The notes under the pieces were generated by a model. The model searched no databases and was not told where the DNA came from. It saw only the letters and a list, made by a program, of their open reading frames with translations. From contig CAVXWW010000008.1 in NCBI GenBank assembly GCA_963765545.1, positions 62,001 to 126,000 on the forward strand: a stretch of DNA of 64,000 nt, given 5' to 3'. This DNA comes from JARRPM01 sp963765545. GTDB lineage: Bacteria > Pseudomonadota > Gammaproteobacteria > Pseudomonadales > Halieaceae. Below are positions 7,609 through 16,662 of the stretch, in pieces. Every line of letters begins with the position of its first letter. Position 1 is the first letter of the stretch. The translations under genes were made by a program, and so were the position numbers.

Positions 7609-10425
7609 CTACAACTGCTGCAAAAACCGGCCAGTGGCTTCACGACGCCTCGTTGCTATCTCTTCGTCAGACTCGATAACAGGCCGTTCGTCGGGGACGA
7701 TTTTGAAAATAGCCTGCCCCTTGTGAATAATCATGCCGTCAGCCTCTACCAGCACTTTCTCGATAGTGCCGGAGAACGGGGCATAGTACTTGTTGAACAT
7801 CTTCATCACCTCGATGATGAACAGCGGATCGCCCGCGTCAAAATGATCGCCCTCTTTTACATACACATCGTGCTCGGGCGTTTCGCGTGAGTAGAACATA
7901 CCGCCGCTCTCGGCAAGGATTTCATCAGACTTGGCCATAGGCGGTGGCACCAATACCTTGGCCATCGCCGCCTGCAATTCGGGTTCATTGAGGCGCGCGG
8001 GAATATCTATAGTCAGGTCAGAATTGACCTTCAGGTCGTAAAAGCCCGTGGCCTGCGCAATACTGGGCAAAATGGCGAGTATATCGACTCCCGCCTGGAA
8101 ACCCATGTGGGCAGCGCGAACCCGGTCCCACAGTGCCTCATCCATGCCCGCCGGTGCATCGGCGGATTCAAGGAGGGAGGAAAGCTCAACCCAGTCCCCG
8201 GCATCCAGCCGGTTGTTCAATTCGCCGTAGAAGGCGATCGCGTCCTGCAGGATCTTGTCGTCGTGATCCCAGATAATTGCGGCAGCGGCGGACTCCGGAT
8301 CACTCTCATCATCCATGTTGAGAAAGTGGTAGGTGTCAGCCAGCAGTTCCAGCGGGTTTTCGTTCCAGCTTATCTTGCCGTCGATCATGGTGTAGCAGTC
8401 GCGGTTGATACTGAGCCAGCCGCTGAGAATATGAGGCTCTCCCAACAGCTGCTTAAGTGGCCGCAGCAAGAGTGACTGCTTCAGGTGCAATGCCTCTGAC
8501 AGGGCAGCGGCTGCGTCACCCTCGACCCCGTCCAGCGCGGCCTTGCTGATCGCCTTGTAAGCGTACTCCAGGTCCAGGTTGTTCGCATGCTGCTTCAGCT
8601 CACCTACCGCCGTGAGGTAGGGAACAATGAACCGCGTGGTGGGACGCGCATTGACAGTCTGGGCGATAAACCAGTTGACCAGGCCGTAGTGAAACTCAAG
8701 GTTGGTAGCGAGATCGGTGCCGCGCATTCTGGTCTGGCGGATAGTCTCGGCCATTTGCTGGTAAGTGTGCAGGCGTGTGTTGCCCACGGTAAGCAGCAGG
8801 GCAATATTGGAATCATATGCTCCTGCCAGGGTGTACTTCATAAACACATCGGTATCGGGATTGTGCAGGCTTATGCCCTGGTCATCCCGGATCTCACCGT
8901 GGGATGCGTCGCTCCAGGATTCGATTACCCCACCGGCATGTGGCTGCAGGGCCTGGTTGGTGGCATTGAGGCGCGCTTCTACACTGTCATTGTTGCGCAC
9001 GATACGCTCGGGCCTGGGCAATTTGTCCGCGTGGGCTGCCAGCAGCACCATCGCCTCTACCAGCGACTCCACCTCGAAGGTTTCCTCGGGATTGTCAGGG
9101 TTACTGAATTTAAGGGCATAGCACAACTCGGTAACACGGTGCTCGACCTGGATCCGGGTATTCATCTCCATGAAGAAGTGTTTATCGCGATCGACGATAC
9201 ATTCAAAGGTAGAAACAGAATCCAGGCCAACGGCCTCACCAAAACGCGCGGCTTCCTCTTCCATCGACTGCAAGGTGAGCAGGTCCTGACGCAATACCTT
9301 CAGTTCATCCTCGTTCCCGCTGCGCTCGGCTTCAGCAATTGACGTTTCCAGTGACTCTACCGTTACCGACACTTCGAGTAGCTTTTGCTCATGCATCTGC
9401 AAGGAGCAGTCGCGCCCCCCCATGCTCATGCTCCAGGTACCATTCCCGATCACCTGGATTTCCTGGTGACGCGTGGTCTCGATATTGAGCTCTACCAACA
9501 CATTCTTGTTGTCACCGACACCGGTGGTCTTCACCTCATTGAGGATTTCCCTCACCATTTCCGCGGTGCGCACAGATTCGCCAATACCCAGAATGCGCTG
9601 GCCCTTGCCGCCGCCACCACTGATCGCCTTCAGGCGTACCCGGTTCTGGGGATAGTCCGCCGCCATTCTGTCAACAGCCTCGGTCAGGGTGTCGCACAAT
9701 TCCGCCACTGTGTAGAGATCGATGCCCTTGTCATAGGACGCCGCCAGTACCATGTCGGCCTTGTCCTCCAGGGTAACCGCCTCATCGTCCAGCGCGGCAC
9801 TATCGAGCGCCAGGCCTTCGCTGGCTACAAGCGCTTTCAATGCTGCCACATCAGGGTGCTTTTTCAGCAGGGTCAGGGCGGTGCCATTGTCGATACCCGG
9901 TGTCACGGAGACGCCGGTTTTAAGTGCGGTACGCTTGGCTTCATCCTTGAGCCCCGCGTCGTGCACGGTACGCGAGCATGGACCGATAAAGTTCAGGCCC
10001 GCCTGCTCCATGGCGGCCACCATCATCTCGTCCTCGGCCATAAAACCGTAACCGGCGAAAATCGCGTTGTAGTTATTCTCACGCGCTATATTGATTATCT
10101 GCCGTATCCGCGCCTCGCGCTCTTCCTTGTTGGCGCCGCTGTAGTCCGGCACCCGATGCACACGGTCGGGGTCGGTCAGAGACCTCAGTTCAGGAGCCAG
10201 GGCGTTGCGGTAGACAATTGAATCTTTCTCCGACAGGAGAATTCCAAAGTGCTCAATACCCATTTCCGCAAATACATCCATGGCCTCCTTGCGGATCGGC
10301 CCCCGGCAAATGATAAGTGGGCGGATATGGGTGCAGTCGAACTGCCTCACCCACGCGCTGCGGCTCTGCCCCAGCTTGCGATCGCGGTGTATAAGCGGAT
10401 TGTGCAGGTAATATTCGTTGGACAC
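7609..10425 (-). CDS. pccA: Long biotin carboxylase with C-terminal biotinyl domain (propionyl/acetyl-CoA carboxylase alpha)
   Basis: ATP-dependent carboxylation of biotin for propionyl-CoA carboxylase. The 938-residue chain exceeds the usual 660-680. The ATP-grasp region shows SGGGGKGQRIL, DCSLQMHEQKLLE and MNTRIQVEHRVTE (the usual VEHPVTE has Arg for Pro). Between VTPG (about residue 175) and GGGGKG (about 275) lies an insertion of about 70 residues relative to standard carboxylases. A long region of about 300 residues separates the carboxylase part from the biotinyl domain, whose acceptor motif EVMKMFN places the biotinylated Lys near 875. GTG 10425 has GAGG upstream. Propionyl specificity is inferred from the operon. 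Confidence 0.88.
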   Translation of the reverse strand: MSNEYYLHNPLIHRDRKLGQSRSAWVRQFDCTHIRPLIICRGPIRKEAMDVFAEMGIEHFGILLSEKDSIVYRNALAPELRSLTDPDRVHRVPDYSGANKEEREARIRQIINIARENNYNAIFAGYGFMAEDEMMVAAMEQAGLNFIGPCSRTVHDAGLKDEAKRTALKTGVSVTPGIDNGTALTLLKKHPDVAALKALVASEGLALDSAALDDEAVTLEDKADMVLAASYDKGIDLYTVAELCDTLTEAVDRMAADYPQNRVRLKAISGGGGKGQRILGIGESVRTAEMVREILNEVKTTGVGDNKNVLVELNIETTRHQEIQVIGNGTWSMSMGGRDCSLQMHEQKLLEVSVTVESLETSIAEAERSGNEDELKVLRQDLLTLQSMEEEAARFGEAVGLDSVSTFECIVDRDKHFFMEMNTRIQVEHRVTELCYALKFSNPDNPEETFEVESLVEAMVLLAAHADKLPRPERIVRNNDSVEARLNATNQALQPHAGGVIESWSDASHGEIRDDQGISLHNPDTDVFMKYTLAGAYDSNIALLLTVGNTRLHTYQQMAETIRQTRMRGTDLATNLEFHYGLVNWFIAQTVNARPTTRFIVPYLTAVGELKQHANNLDLEYAYKAISKAALDGVEGDAAAALSEALHLKQSLLLRPLKQLLGEPHILSGWLSINRDCYTMIDGKISWNENPLELLADTYHFLNMDDESDPESAAAAIIWDHDDKILQDAIAFYGELNNRLDAGDWVELSSLLESADAPAGMDEALWDRVRAAHMGFQAGVDILAILPSIAQATGFYDLKVNSDLTIDIPARLNEPELQAAMAKVLVPPPMAKSDEILAESGGMFYSRETPEHDVYVKEGDHFDAGDPLFIIEVMKMFNKYYAPFSGTIEKVLVEADGMIIHKGQAIFKIVPDERPVIESDEEIATRRREATGRFLQQL

Positions 10426-10463
10426 GCCTGTGTTCCTCGATTGTTATTTGCAGCCTGGCAGGT

Positions 10464-12197
10464 TTAGTGGAATTCGCGCTGCACTGATTGCAACGGACCG
10501 GGCTGATAGCGGCGCAGGTAGAACGCCATGTTTTCCGCCAGCACCTGGCGCAACTCGGAAGGCATGACGATCTGGGATATCGACCCCAGGCTCAGTGCCT
10601 CGTTGGGATTCATCAATTCCTGCTCGTAGCGTTTGGCCAACAGGGCTTCCTCGCTTTTTACCCAGCCGTTGACCAGGTCCTCAGCCGCCGCAGCCGCCTC
10701 ACTCTCTGACAATCCGGCCGCAAGCTGGGCCGCCGTTTCAGTTTTGATCTTGCCGGCGACGGCGCCACGAATCTTGCGTAGCTCGTCCTTGTACACATAT
10801 TCGACTCCAGCCGGGCCCATGACCGCCACGCGGGTAGTAGGCAAGGCAATCACGAAGTCAGCGCCCACCGGGAAACTGTTAAATGCGGCATACGCGCCGC
10901 CGTAAGCATTGCGCACCAAGACCAGGAAACGGGGCGTACGCAGATCCACGATGGCGTCCAGCATCGCGCGACCAGCCTGCACAATACCGCCGCTTTCCTG
11001 CTCCTTCCCGGGCAGAAACCCGGTGGTGTCCTCGAGGAAAATCACCGGAATGTTGTACAGGTTACAGAAACGGATGAAGCGCGCGTTTTTATAGGCCGCG
11101 CCTATATCCACCTGGCCCGAGGATACCGAGGAGTTGTTGGCGACAAAGCCGATAACATTGCCGCCCAGGCGTCCCAGGGCGGTTACCGTGTTGCGGGCAC
11201 GATCTGGCTGTATCTCAAGGAAGTCGCCATGATCGCAAAGCTGTTGGATCATTATAGTGACGTCAATGGGCGTGTTAAAGCCGGTGGGCGAGTTGAAAGC
11301 TTTCTTCAGCAGGATATCGATATCCCAGGTCTTGCGTGTGATGGGGTCAGAACTGGCCTGATGCGGCGGCAACTCGCCATTGTAACTGGGCAGGTAGTTG
11401 AGCAGGGCGCGGACCTTGCGCAAGGCCGCCACCTCGTCCTTCACGACAAAGTCGGTAACGCCGCTTTTACTGTGCACCCCCGGCCCACCCAGTTCATCGG
11501 GGGTAACATCTTCCCCGAGCACGGACTTGACCACACCCGGGCCAGTAAGGCCAAAGAACGTCTCGTTGGGTTGAATCAGGAAGCTGCCCTGGCGCGGCAG
11601 GTAGGAACCACCGCCCGCGTTAAATCCAAACATACACATAATGCTGGGCACAACCCCGCTGATCTTGCGCAGGGCGGCAAAGGCTTCCGCGTAGCCGTCG
11701 AGGCCGCCGACGCCGGCGGGAATGTAGGCGCCGGCGCTGTCGTTGATACCGACTACCGGAATACGCTGACGGGCAGCCAGCTCAAACAGGCGCGCCAATT
11801 TGTCGCCGTTGGTGGCATCCATGGAGCCCGCCCGAACGGTGAAATCGTGGCCATACAGGGCCACATCGCGGCCATTGACCTTGATTATTGCCGTCACCAG
11901 CGAAGCGCCATCGAGGTTTGGGCCCCAATTCTGGTAAAGCACCGTGGGCTCGCCGTCGCTAAGGAAGCGGATACGCTCCCAGATGGTCATGCGGTTTTTC
12001 TGGTGCTGGCGCTGAATGTTTTTCACACCAGCGGTCTGGTAAGGGCGCTGTTGCAGCTCCCAGCCCGCCTTCAGCGATTCCTCGTAAGGCCCCGGTGTCG
12101 AGGCCAGTTGCCCCGGCACGGTAAACGCCTGCTCATCCCGTTCGGCAAATGGATTTTCGAGGGTCGCATTTACCCCTGCCGGGCGCTGTGCATTCAT
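10464..12197 (-). CDS. pccB: Propionyl-CoA carboxylase-type carboxyltransferase (beta subunit)
   Basis: Transfers CO2 from biotin to acyl-CoA. The 577 residues from ATG 12197 contain both crotonase-like halves: VVGINDSAGAYIPAGVGGLD, GGGSYLPRQGSFL, PGVVKSVLGEDVTPDELGGP, then ILEDTTGFLPGKEQE and RNAYGGAYAAF with an oxyanion Gly-Gly. GGACGGA precedes ATG 12197; the frame runs open to 12284 but the extra residues look unlike the family. First gene of the operon, followed 38 bases later by the long biotin carboxylase. Acetyl- versus propionyl-CoA preference cannot be read with certainty. Confidence 0.9.
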   Translation of the reverse strand: MNAQRPAGVNATLENPFAERDEQAFTVPGQLASTPGPYEESLKAGWELQQRPYQTAGVKNIQRQHQKNRMTIWERIRFLSDGEPTVLYQNWGPNLDGASLVTAIIKVNGRDVALYGHDFTVRAGSMDATNGDKLARLFELAARQRIPVVGINDSAGAYIPAGVGGLDGYAEAFAALRKISGVVPSIMCMFGFNAGGGSYLPRQGSFLIQPNETFFGLTGPGVVKSVLGEDVTPDELGGPGVHSKSGVTDFVVKDEVAALRKVRALLNYLPSYNGELPPHQASSDPITRKTWDIDILLKKAFNSPTGFNTPIDVTIMIQQLCDHGDFLEIQPDRARNTVTALGRLGGNVIGFVANNSSVSSGQVDIGAAYKNARFIRFCNLYNIPVIFLEDTTGFLPGKEQESGGIVQAGRAMLDAIVDLRTPRFLVLVRNAYGGAYAAFNSFPVGADFVIALPTTRVAVMGPAGVEYVYKDELRKIRGAVAGKIKTETAAQLAAGLSESEAAAAAEDLVNGWVKSEEALLAKRYEQELMNPNEALSLGSISQIVMPSELRQVLAENMAFYLRRYQPGPLQSVQREFH

Positions 12198-12304
12198 ATG
12201 ATTCCGTCCAATATCCGCTGGCGAAAGGTCCGGGCCTGGCAAGGCCACGTTACGGCGGGTATAAACCCGGACAGGTCGCATCAACCCGGCTCACCGCCGT
12301 GGTG

Positions 12305-12343
12305 GATTTGCATGTTCCGCAGACCGGGATTAGCATGCAAATC
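12305..12343. promoter_or_regulatory. Putative operator: GATTTGCATG / CATGCAAATC inverted repeat
   Basis: Perfect 10-base arms at 12305-12314 and 12334-12343 separated by 19 bases, between pccB and the divergent oxygenase gene. It lies just downstream of the predicted pccB start of transcription. The cores TTTGCA/TGCAAA recall the TTTGCAAA boxes reported for the alphaproteobacterial propionyl-CoA carboxylase regulator PccR, but no such regulator gene is in the window and the link is inference. A second small inverted repeat (CTGCT/AGCAG, 12343-12360) abuts it. Confidence 0.5.
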
Positions 12344-12363
12344 TGCTCAAAAAACAGCAGGTA

Positions 12364-12392
12364 ACGATAATTGTATTGCCTTTTGAAGTCAA
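12364..12392 (-). promoter_or_regulatory. Sigma70-like promoter for the pcc-mutase operon
   Basis: On the - strand, TTGACT (12392-12387) and TATCGT (12369-12364) are 17 bases apart, so transcription would start near 12357 with a leader of about 160 bases before pccB. The inverted repeat at 12305-12343 falls inside this leader. The rest of the 304-base gap between pccB and the oxygenase shows no gene. Confidence 0.5.
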
Positions 12393-12501
12393 TTCGAGGC
12401 TCTGCCACACCGCCCGGCGAGTACCTGGCCGTTTGTGGTGATACTGGCTGGCTGGCTACCTCCCAAGGCCCTGGAATGCGCCACCGAAAAGGAAGAGTAC
12501 T

Positions 12502-13176
12502 ATGGCTGTGCAATCAGGAACGGAGGGGGCTAGCGAGGTCGTAAATGGCCCGGACAAGCTGTTCGCCACCATTGCTAAGGACCTGGTCAGCAAGGGCTAC
12601 AGTATCAATCAAAACGCCCTGCCCCCCGAGTTGACCACAAAACTGCTGCAGCGGGCGCAGGCCCTGACTGCGCAGCAACTCGTTCGCGCCGGGGTGGGGA
12701 GAACGCAGGGGCCGTCGCTGGACAGCAATGTGCGCGGCGACAGTACATATTGGCTGGGCACCGACTCCGAGGCGGAGCGACAATGGCTGGCCTGGGCCCA
12801 GGCCTTACAGGCTTTTCTCAACCGCAGGTTGTTCCTGGGCCTATTTTCCTTTGAAAGCCACCTCGCGCACTATCCCGAGGGCGCTTTTTACCGCAGGCAC
12901 ATCGACGCCTTCAAGGGCGAGTCCAACCGGGTACTGTCCGTGGTCGCATATCTCAACACCAACTGGCAGCCAGCCGACGGCGGCGAACTGGTAATCTACC
13001 CTGCAGGCGACAATACTTCGAAGATCAGCGTGCCTCCGCTAGCCGGGACACTGGTTGTATTTCTCAGCGAAGAATTTGAGCACGAAGTTCTGCCCGCCGG
13101 GCGCGACCGTTTTTCGATCGCCGGCTGGTACAGGGTCAACAGCTCCAGCACGGGCCGGGCAGACCCTCCCTCATAA
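12502..13176 (+). CDS. 2-oxoglutarate/Fe(II)-dependent oxygenase (prolyl 4-hydroxylase-like)
   Basis: The 224-residue product has the double-stranded beta-helix iron site: RRHIDAF supplies HxD, FEHEVLP supplies the distal His, and RFSIAGWYR a conserved Arg for 2-oxoglutarate. Further family blocks are YPEGAFYRRH, VLSVVAYLNTNW and DGGELVIYP, close to the SM-20/P4H-type oxygenases often called 2OG-FeII_Oxy_3. ATG 12502 follows AAGGAAG. It stands alone, divergent from the pcc operon. The substrate is unknown; a protein or ribosomal residue is a reasonable guess only. Confidence 0.82.
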   Translation: MAVQSGTEGASEVVNGPDKLFATIAKDLVSKGYSINQNALPPELTTKLLQRAQALTAQQLVRAGVGRTQGPSLDSNVRGDSTYWLGTDSEAERQWLAWAQALQAFLNRRLFLGLFSFESHLAHYPEGAFYRRHIDAFKGESNRVLSVVAYLNTNWQPADGGELVIYPAGDNTSKISVPPLAGTLVVFLSEEFEHEVLPAGRDRFSIAGWYRVNSSSTGRADPPS

Positions 13177-13272
13177 TAGCCACGGACCCGGGGCAATTGG
13201 CAGCTACGTCTGGCCCCCCGCCGATATCCGCGCTATAACTGCCTGTTCGCCGGGTCCAAACAAGGAAAAAGC

Positions 13273-15267
13273 GTGAAAAGGTCGCGATCAACCCTGTGCC
13301 GCACTCTCAGCCATACTCTTTGCTGTGCCCTGGCCTGGACATGCACCGGCATAGCCAGCAGCCAGGAAAACTGGGGCAGCTATGGCGGCAGCCCCGGCGG
13401 CGGGCACTACTCTCCCGCTGAGCAGATCACCCCTGCCAACGTGGCCGAGCTTGAGCTCGCCTGGGAACACCGCTCCGGCGATTTTCGTGAAGCTCGCCCC
13501 GGCAAAGAAGGTAGCAAGTTTGGCGATGAAGACGGACCCATGCCACAAAGCTCACTACAGGTCACGCCCATTGTGGTCGCCGAAACCCTGTATTACTGCA
13601 CCCCCGCAAATCGCGTGTTCGCCCTGGATGCCACCACTGGCAAGGAGCGCTGGGTTTATGACCCCGCTGTAAATACCGACCCGGTCGTACTCACCAACTG
13701 CCGCGGAGTGAGCAGCTGGCAGAACCCCAACCCGGACGGCAAGGCCTGTGACCATCGCATATTCACCGGCACCCTGGACGGCCGGTTGATCGCGCTGGAC
13801 GGCGCAACCGGCAAACCCTGCGCGGACTTTGGCAATGACGGTCAACTGGATCTGCGTGAAGGCCTGGGGGAGCATATTCGCAGGGAGTATGGCATCACCT
13901 CGCCGCCAGCCATCCTCGGCAACCTGGTTATTACGGGTGCAATGGTACTGGACAACCGTCGCACCAACAGCCCGGGCGGGGTAGTTCGCGCCTTTGATGT
14001 ACTGAGCGGCGAGCTGCAGTGGTCCTGGGACCCACTGCCCCCCGGGGCCACGCCAGAGCTGGCAGACCCCGGGCAGCGCTACCAGAAAGGGACCACCAAC
14101 GTGTGGTCTATCATTTCTACAGACCCGGCGCGCAACCTGGTTTTCGTGCCCACCGGCAACAGCAGCCCCGATTACTACGGCGGCCTGCGCGGCACTCTGG
14201 AGGAGGGCCTGGACTATTACTCCAGCTCAGTAGTCGCCCTGGATGCCAAATCCGGCAAGGTTGCATGGCATTTCCAGGCCGTCCACCACGACCTCTGGGA
14301 CTATGACACACCCTCGCAGCCCACTCTCTACGAGGTGAGCCGGGACGGCAAGACCATACCGGCCCTGGCCCAGCCCACCAAAATGGGACACCTGTTCCTG
14401 CTCAACCGGGAAACCGGGGAACCCCTGTTTCCGGTGGAGGAACGGGACGTCCCCGGCGGTGATATCCCGGGGGAGTACTACGCCCCCACCCAGCCTTTTC
14501 CAACACTGCCCGAATCACTGGTGCCTGAAATTATCTCCCCCGACAAGGCCTGGGGCATTACACCGTGGGAGGAGGATGCCTGCCGGGATTTGATTGCCGC
14601 AGCGCGCTGGCAGGGGATATTCACTCCACCCAGCGAACAGGGGACCATCGCCTACCCCTTCCAGGGTGGCGGCAACAACTGGGGCTCACCGGCCATAGAC
14701 CCGCACCGCAAGATAATCGTGCTGCGCACCAATCATATCGCGGGCATCATTCACATGATTCCCAGGGCCGAGTGTGGCGCGCACCCCACCGCGCACCCGC
14801 AGGAAGGAACACCGTTTTGCGTTACTCCCGACATCCTGCTGTCGCCCTGGGGACTGCCGTGTACCGCACCCCCGTGGAATACGCTCGATGCCATAGACCT
14901 CAACAGCGGGCTGAAAATGTGGAGTGTGCCACTGGGCACCAGCCGTGACATGGCGCCTTTCCCCTTCTGGTTTTTCAAGGGCACGCCTGGCGTGGGAGGC
15001 CCTGCTGTTACAGGCTCCGGCCTGGTCTTTATTGCCGGCTCGGGGGATCACTACTTTAGGGCGTTCAGCACAATTTCCGGTGAGGAGCTATGGCGCACCC
15101 GAATGCCCACGGGCAGCGCGGCGACCCCCATGACCTATAAGGCAAGTAACGGCAGGCAGTTTGTCGTGATAGCTGCTGGCAGCCACTGGTCCGCCGAGTC
15201 AGGCGCCGCGGACCACATACTCGCCTACGCCCTGCCGTTCACTGAATCAACAGCCTCACAGGACTAA
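13273..15267 (+). CDS. Periplasmic PQQ-dependent dehydrogenase (glucose dehydrogenase-like)
   Basis: 664-residue quinoprotein with an N-terminal signal peptide (hydrophobic stretch around residues 12-28, likely cut near IASS) and repeated beta-propeller W-motifs such as VFALDATTGKERW, LIALDGATGK and VVALDAKSGKVAWHFQ. HHDLWDYDTPSQPTL and the late GSAATPMTYKASNGRQFV are characteristic of the membrane glucose dehydrogenase (mGDH/Gcd) branch, but the five-helix membrane anchor of Gcd is absent, so it is probably soluble and periplasmic. GTG start at 13273 with AAGGAAA upstream. The FAH-family gene follows after 5 bases. Sugar or polyol oxidation is inferred. Confidence 0.85.
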   Translation: MKRSRSTLCRTLSHTLCCALAWTCTGIASSQENWGSYGGSPGGGHYSPAEQITPANVAELELAWEHRSGDFREARPGKEGSKFGDEDGPMPQSSLQVTPIVVAETLYYCTPANRVFALDATTGKERWVYDPAVNTDPVVLTNCRGVSSWQNPNPDGKACDHRIFTGTLDGRLIALDGATGKPCADFGNDGQLDLREGLGEHIRREYGITSPPAILGNLVITGAMVLDNRRTNSPGGVVRAFDVLSGELQWSWDPLPPGATPELADPGQRYQKGTTNVWSIISTDPARNLVFVPTGNSSPDYYGGLRGTLEEGLDYYSSSVVALDAKSGKVAWHFQAVHHDLWDYDTPSQPTLYEVSRDGKTIPALAQPTKMGHLFLLNRETGEPLFPVEERDVPGGDIPGEYYAPTQPFPTLPESLVPEIISPDKAWGITPWEEDACRDLIAAARWQGIFTPPSEQGTIAYPFQGGGNNWGSPAIDPHRKIIVLRTNHIAGIIHMIPRAECGAHPTAHPQEGTPFCVTPDILLSPWGLPCTAPPWNTLDAIDLNSGLKMWSVPLGTSRDMAPFPFWFFKGTPGVGGPAVTGSGLVFIAGSGDHYFRAFSTISGEELWRTRMPTGSAATPMTYKASNGRQFVVIAAGSHWSAESGAADHILAYALPFTESTASQD

Positions 15268-15272
15268 CTGAT

Positions 15273-15887
15273 ATGCAATCGATTTCCGTCAACGGCGCGC
15301 CGGTGACACCTTCCAAGATTGTCTGTGTTGGCCGCAATTATGTGGCCCACATCGAGGAATTGGGCAACGAGATACCCCGGGATATGGTGGTTTTCAATAA
15401 ACCGAATTCAGCCATTTCAAACGAACTGCTGTCGGAGCTAGACGGTGAAAACCTGCATTATGAGGGCGAAATCGTCTTGCTGGTGCAGGGGGGGGAGTTC
15501 ACTGCGGTGGGGTTTGGCCTGGATCTCACCCGGCGCGAACTGCAGTCCGCCCTGAAAAAGAAAGGGTTGCCATGGGAGCGCGCCAAGGCCTTCGATGGCG
15601 CTGCCCTGTTCAGCGAATTCGTGGCCCTGCCAGAGGATATCCTGGCGCTATCGCTGCAGCTCGATGTCGACGGGCAGACTCGTCAGACCGGTGGCGTCGA
15701 TATGATGATCTACCGGCCGGCCACCATCCTGGAAGAACTGGGTAAGTTCATCACGCTGGAAGATGGCGACCTGGTAATGACGGGCACCCCGGCGGGGGTT
15801 GGTGCAATCGCGCAAGGCGAGTTGTTTCAGGGCCGGATACTGGCACAGGACAGGGAATTGGTCCGAGCTGAGTGGCGCGCCCGGTAA
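15273..15887 (+). CDS. Fumarylacetoacetate hydrolase-family protein
   Basis: Single FAH domain of 204 residues. KIVCVGRNYVAHIEELG, HYEGEIVLLV (ExE metal ligands), KAFDGAALFS (Asp ligand) and MTGTPAGVG are the standard blocks of small FAH-fold enzymes such as acylpyruvases, oxaloacetate decarboxylases and catechol meta-cleavage hydrolases. AGGA lies before ATG 15273 and the quinoprotein stop is 5 bases upstream, so the two are likely co-transcribed. The substrate cannot be assigned from sequence; acylpyruvase or oxaloacetate decarboxylase are the default options. Confidence 0.82.
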   Translation: MQSISVNGAPVTPSKIVCVGRNYVAHIEELGNEIPRDMVVFNKPNSAISNELLSELDGENLHYEGEIVLLVQGGEFTAVGFGLDLTRRELQSALKKKGLPWERAKAFDGAALFSEFVALPEDILALSLQLDVDGQTRQTGGVDMMIYRPATILEELGKFITLEDGDLVMTGTPAGVGAIAQGELFQGRILAQDRELVRAEWRAR

Positions 15888-15974
15888 AACTGACCGGTCA
15901 AACGCCTGCGAATTCGCGATTGTTAAGTTAGCCTTTTTACAGTAGCGTTTACCTGCAACCGTGAGTTGAGGGTC

Positions 15975-16526
15975 ATGCATACTATCCTGAGATTGGATGT
16001 GGCGGGCCAGCCGCGAGGCTGGATTACCGTACACGAGGCGATTTCCGCCTACGCCAAGGGCGATGTCATATACGGCATCGGGGCAACTTTGCCGCCGTAT
16101 TTTGGCGGTATCCAGCGCCTGACGGGCCTTCGTTCGCGCATTGAGTTGCAACCCATCGTTGCCATACAGGGCAAAATCACCAGGGGCTTCAGCCCTCCTT
16201 TGTGCAATCGCACATTGTTTCGACGGGACGATCATCGCTGCCTTTACTGCGGCCAGCAATATGTCCGGGCGGATCTTACCCGGGACCATGTGCTGCCCAC
16301 CTCACGAGGTGGCACCGATCGCTGGGAGAATGTGGTCGCCGCCTGTAAGCGCTGCAACTGGCAGAAAGACAACCGCACCCCGGAAGAGGCGCACATGCCG
16401 CTGCTGGCTGTGCCATTCAAGCCCAACCCCTTTGAGTGGCACTTCCTCGCCAAGGACCGCATCCTTGAAGACCAGATGGACTATTTGTCCCGACAGTTTC
16501 GCGCGCCGCGAGCCTGGGCCAGCTGA
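15975..16526 (+). CDS. HNH endonuclease-family protein
   Basis: 183 residues. The C-terminal half has an HNH/zinc module: CLYCG and CKRCN are the zinc pairs, and TRDHVLPTSRGG plus WENVVAAC give the HNH His and Asn. The N-terminal 90 residues (LDVAGQPRGWITVHEAISAYA) match the conserved chromosomal HNH proteins common in proteobacteria rather than a restriction or homing enzyme. ATG 15975 is preferred over the TTG 9 bases earlier because GAGGG lies just upstream. There are no neighbouring methylase or phage genes. Role unknown. Confidence 0.82.
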   Translation: MHTILRLDVAGQPRGWITVHEAISAYAKGDVIYGIGATLPPYFGGIQRLTGLRSRIELQPIVAIQGKITRGFSPPLCNRTLFRRDDHRCLYCGQQYVRADLTRDHVLPTSRGGTDRWENVVAACKRCNWQKDNRTPEEAHMPLLAVPFKPNPFEWHFLAKDRILEDQMDYLSRQFRAPRAWAS

Positions 16527-16599
16527 TCAGCTGCAGTACCAGGTAAGAGGCAGACAACCAGGTTAGGTCCAGCGCGGATAAATCTGCCCCATATCCAGC

Positions 16600-16605
16600 T
16601 ATAAT
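16600..16605 (+). promoter_or_regulatory. Possible -10 element for the moxR-bat operon
   Basis: A perfect TATAAT lies 57 bases before the predicted moxR start, in the only gap ahead of six tightly packed genes. No good -35 is found at 16-18 bases upstream (best is GATAAA), so activation or an extended contact would be needed. Confidence 0.35.
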
Positions 16606-16662
16606 TCCCATGACACAAATCCTCAGCACTTGAGCCACATCTATTCAATAGGGAGCGTTCCA

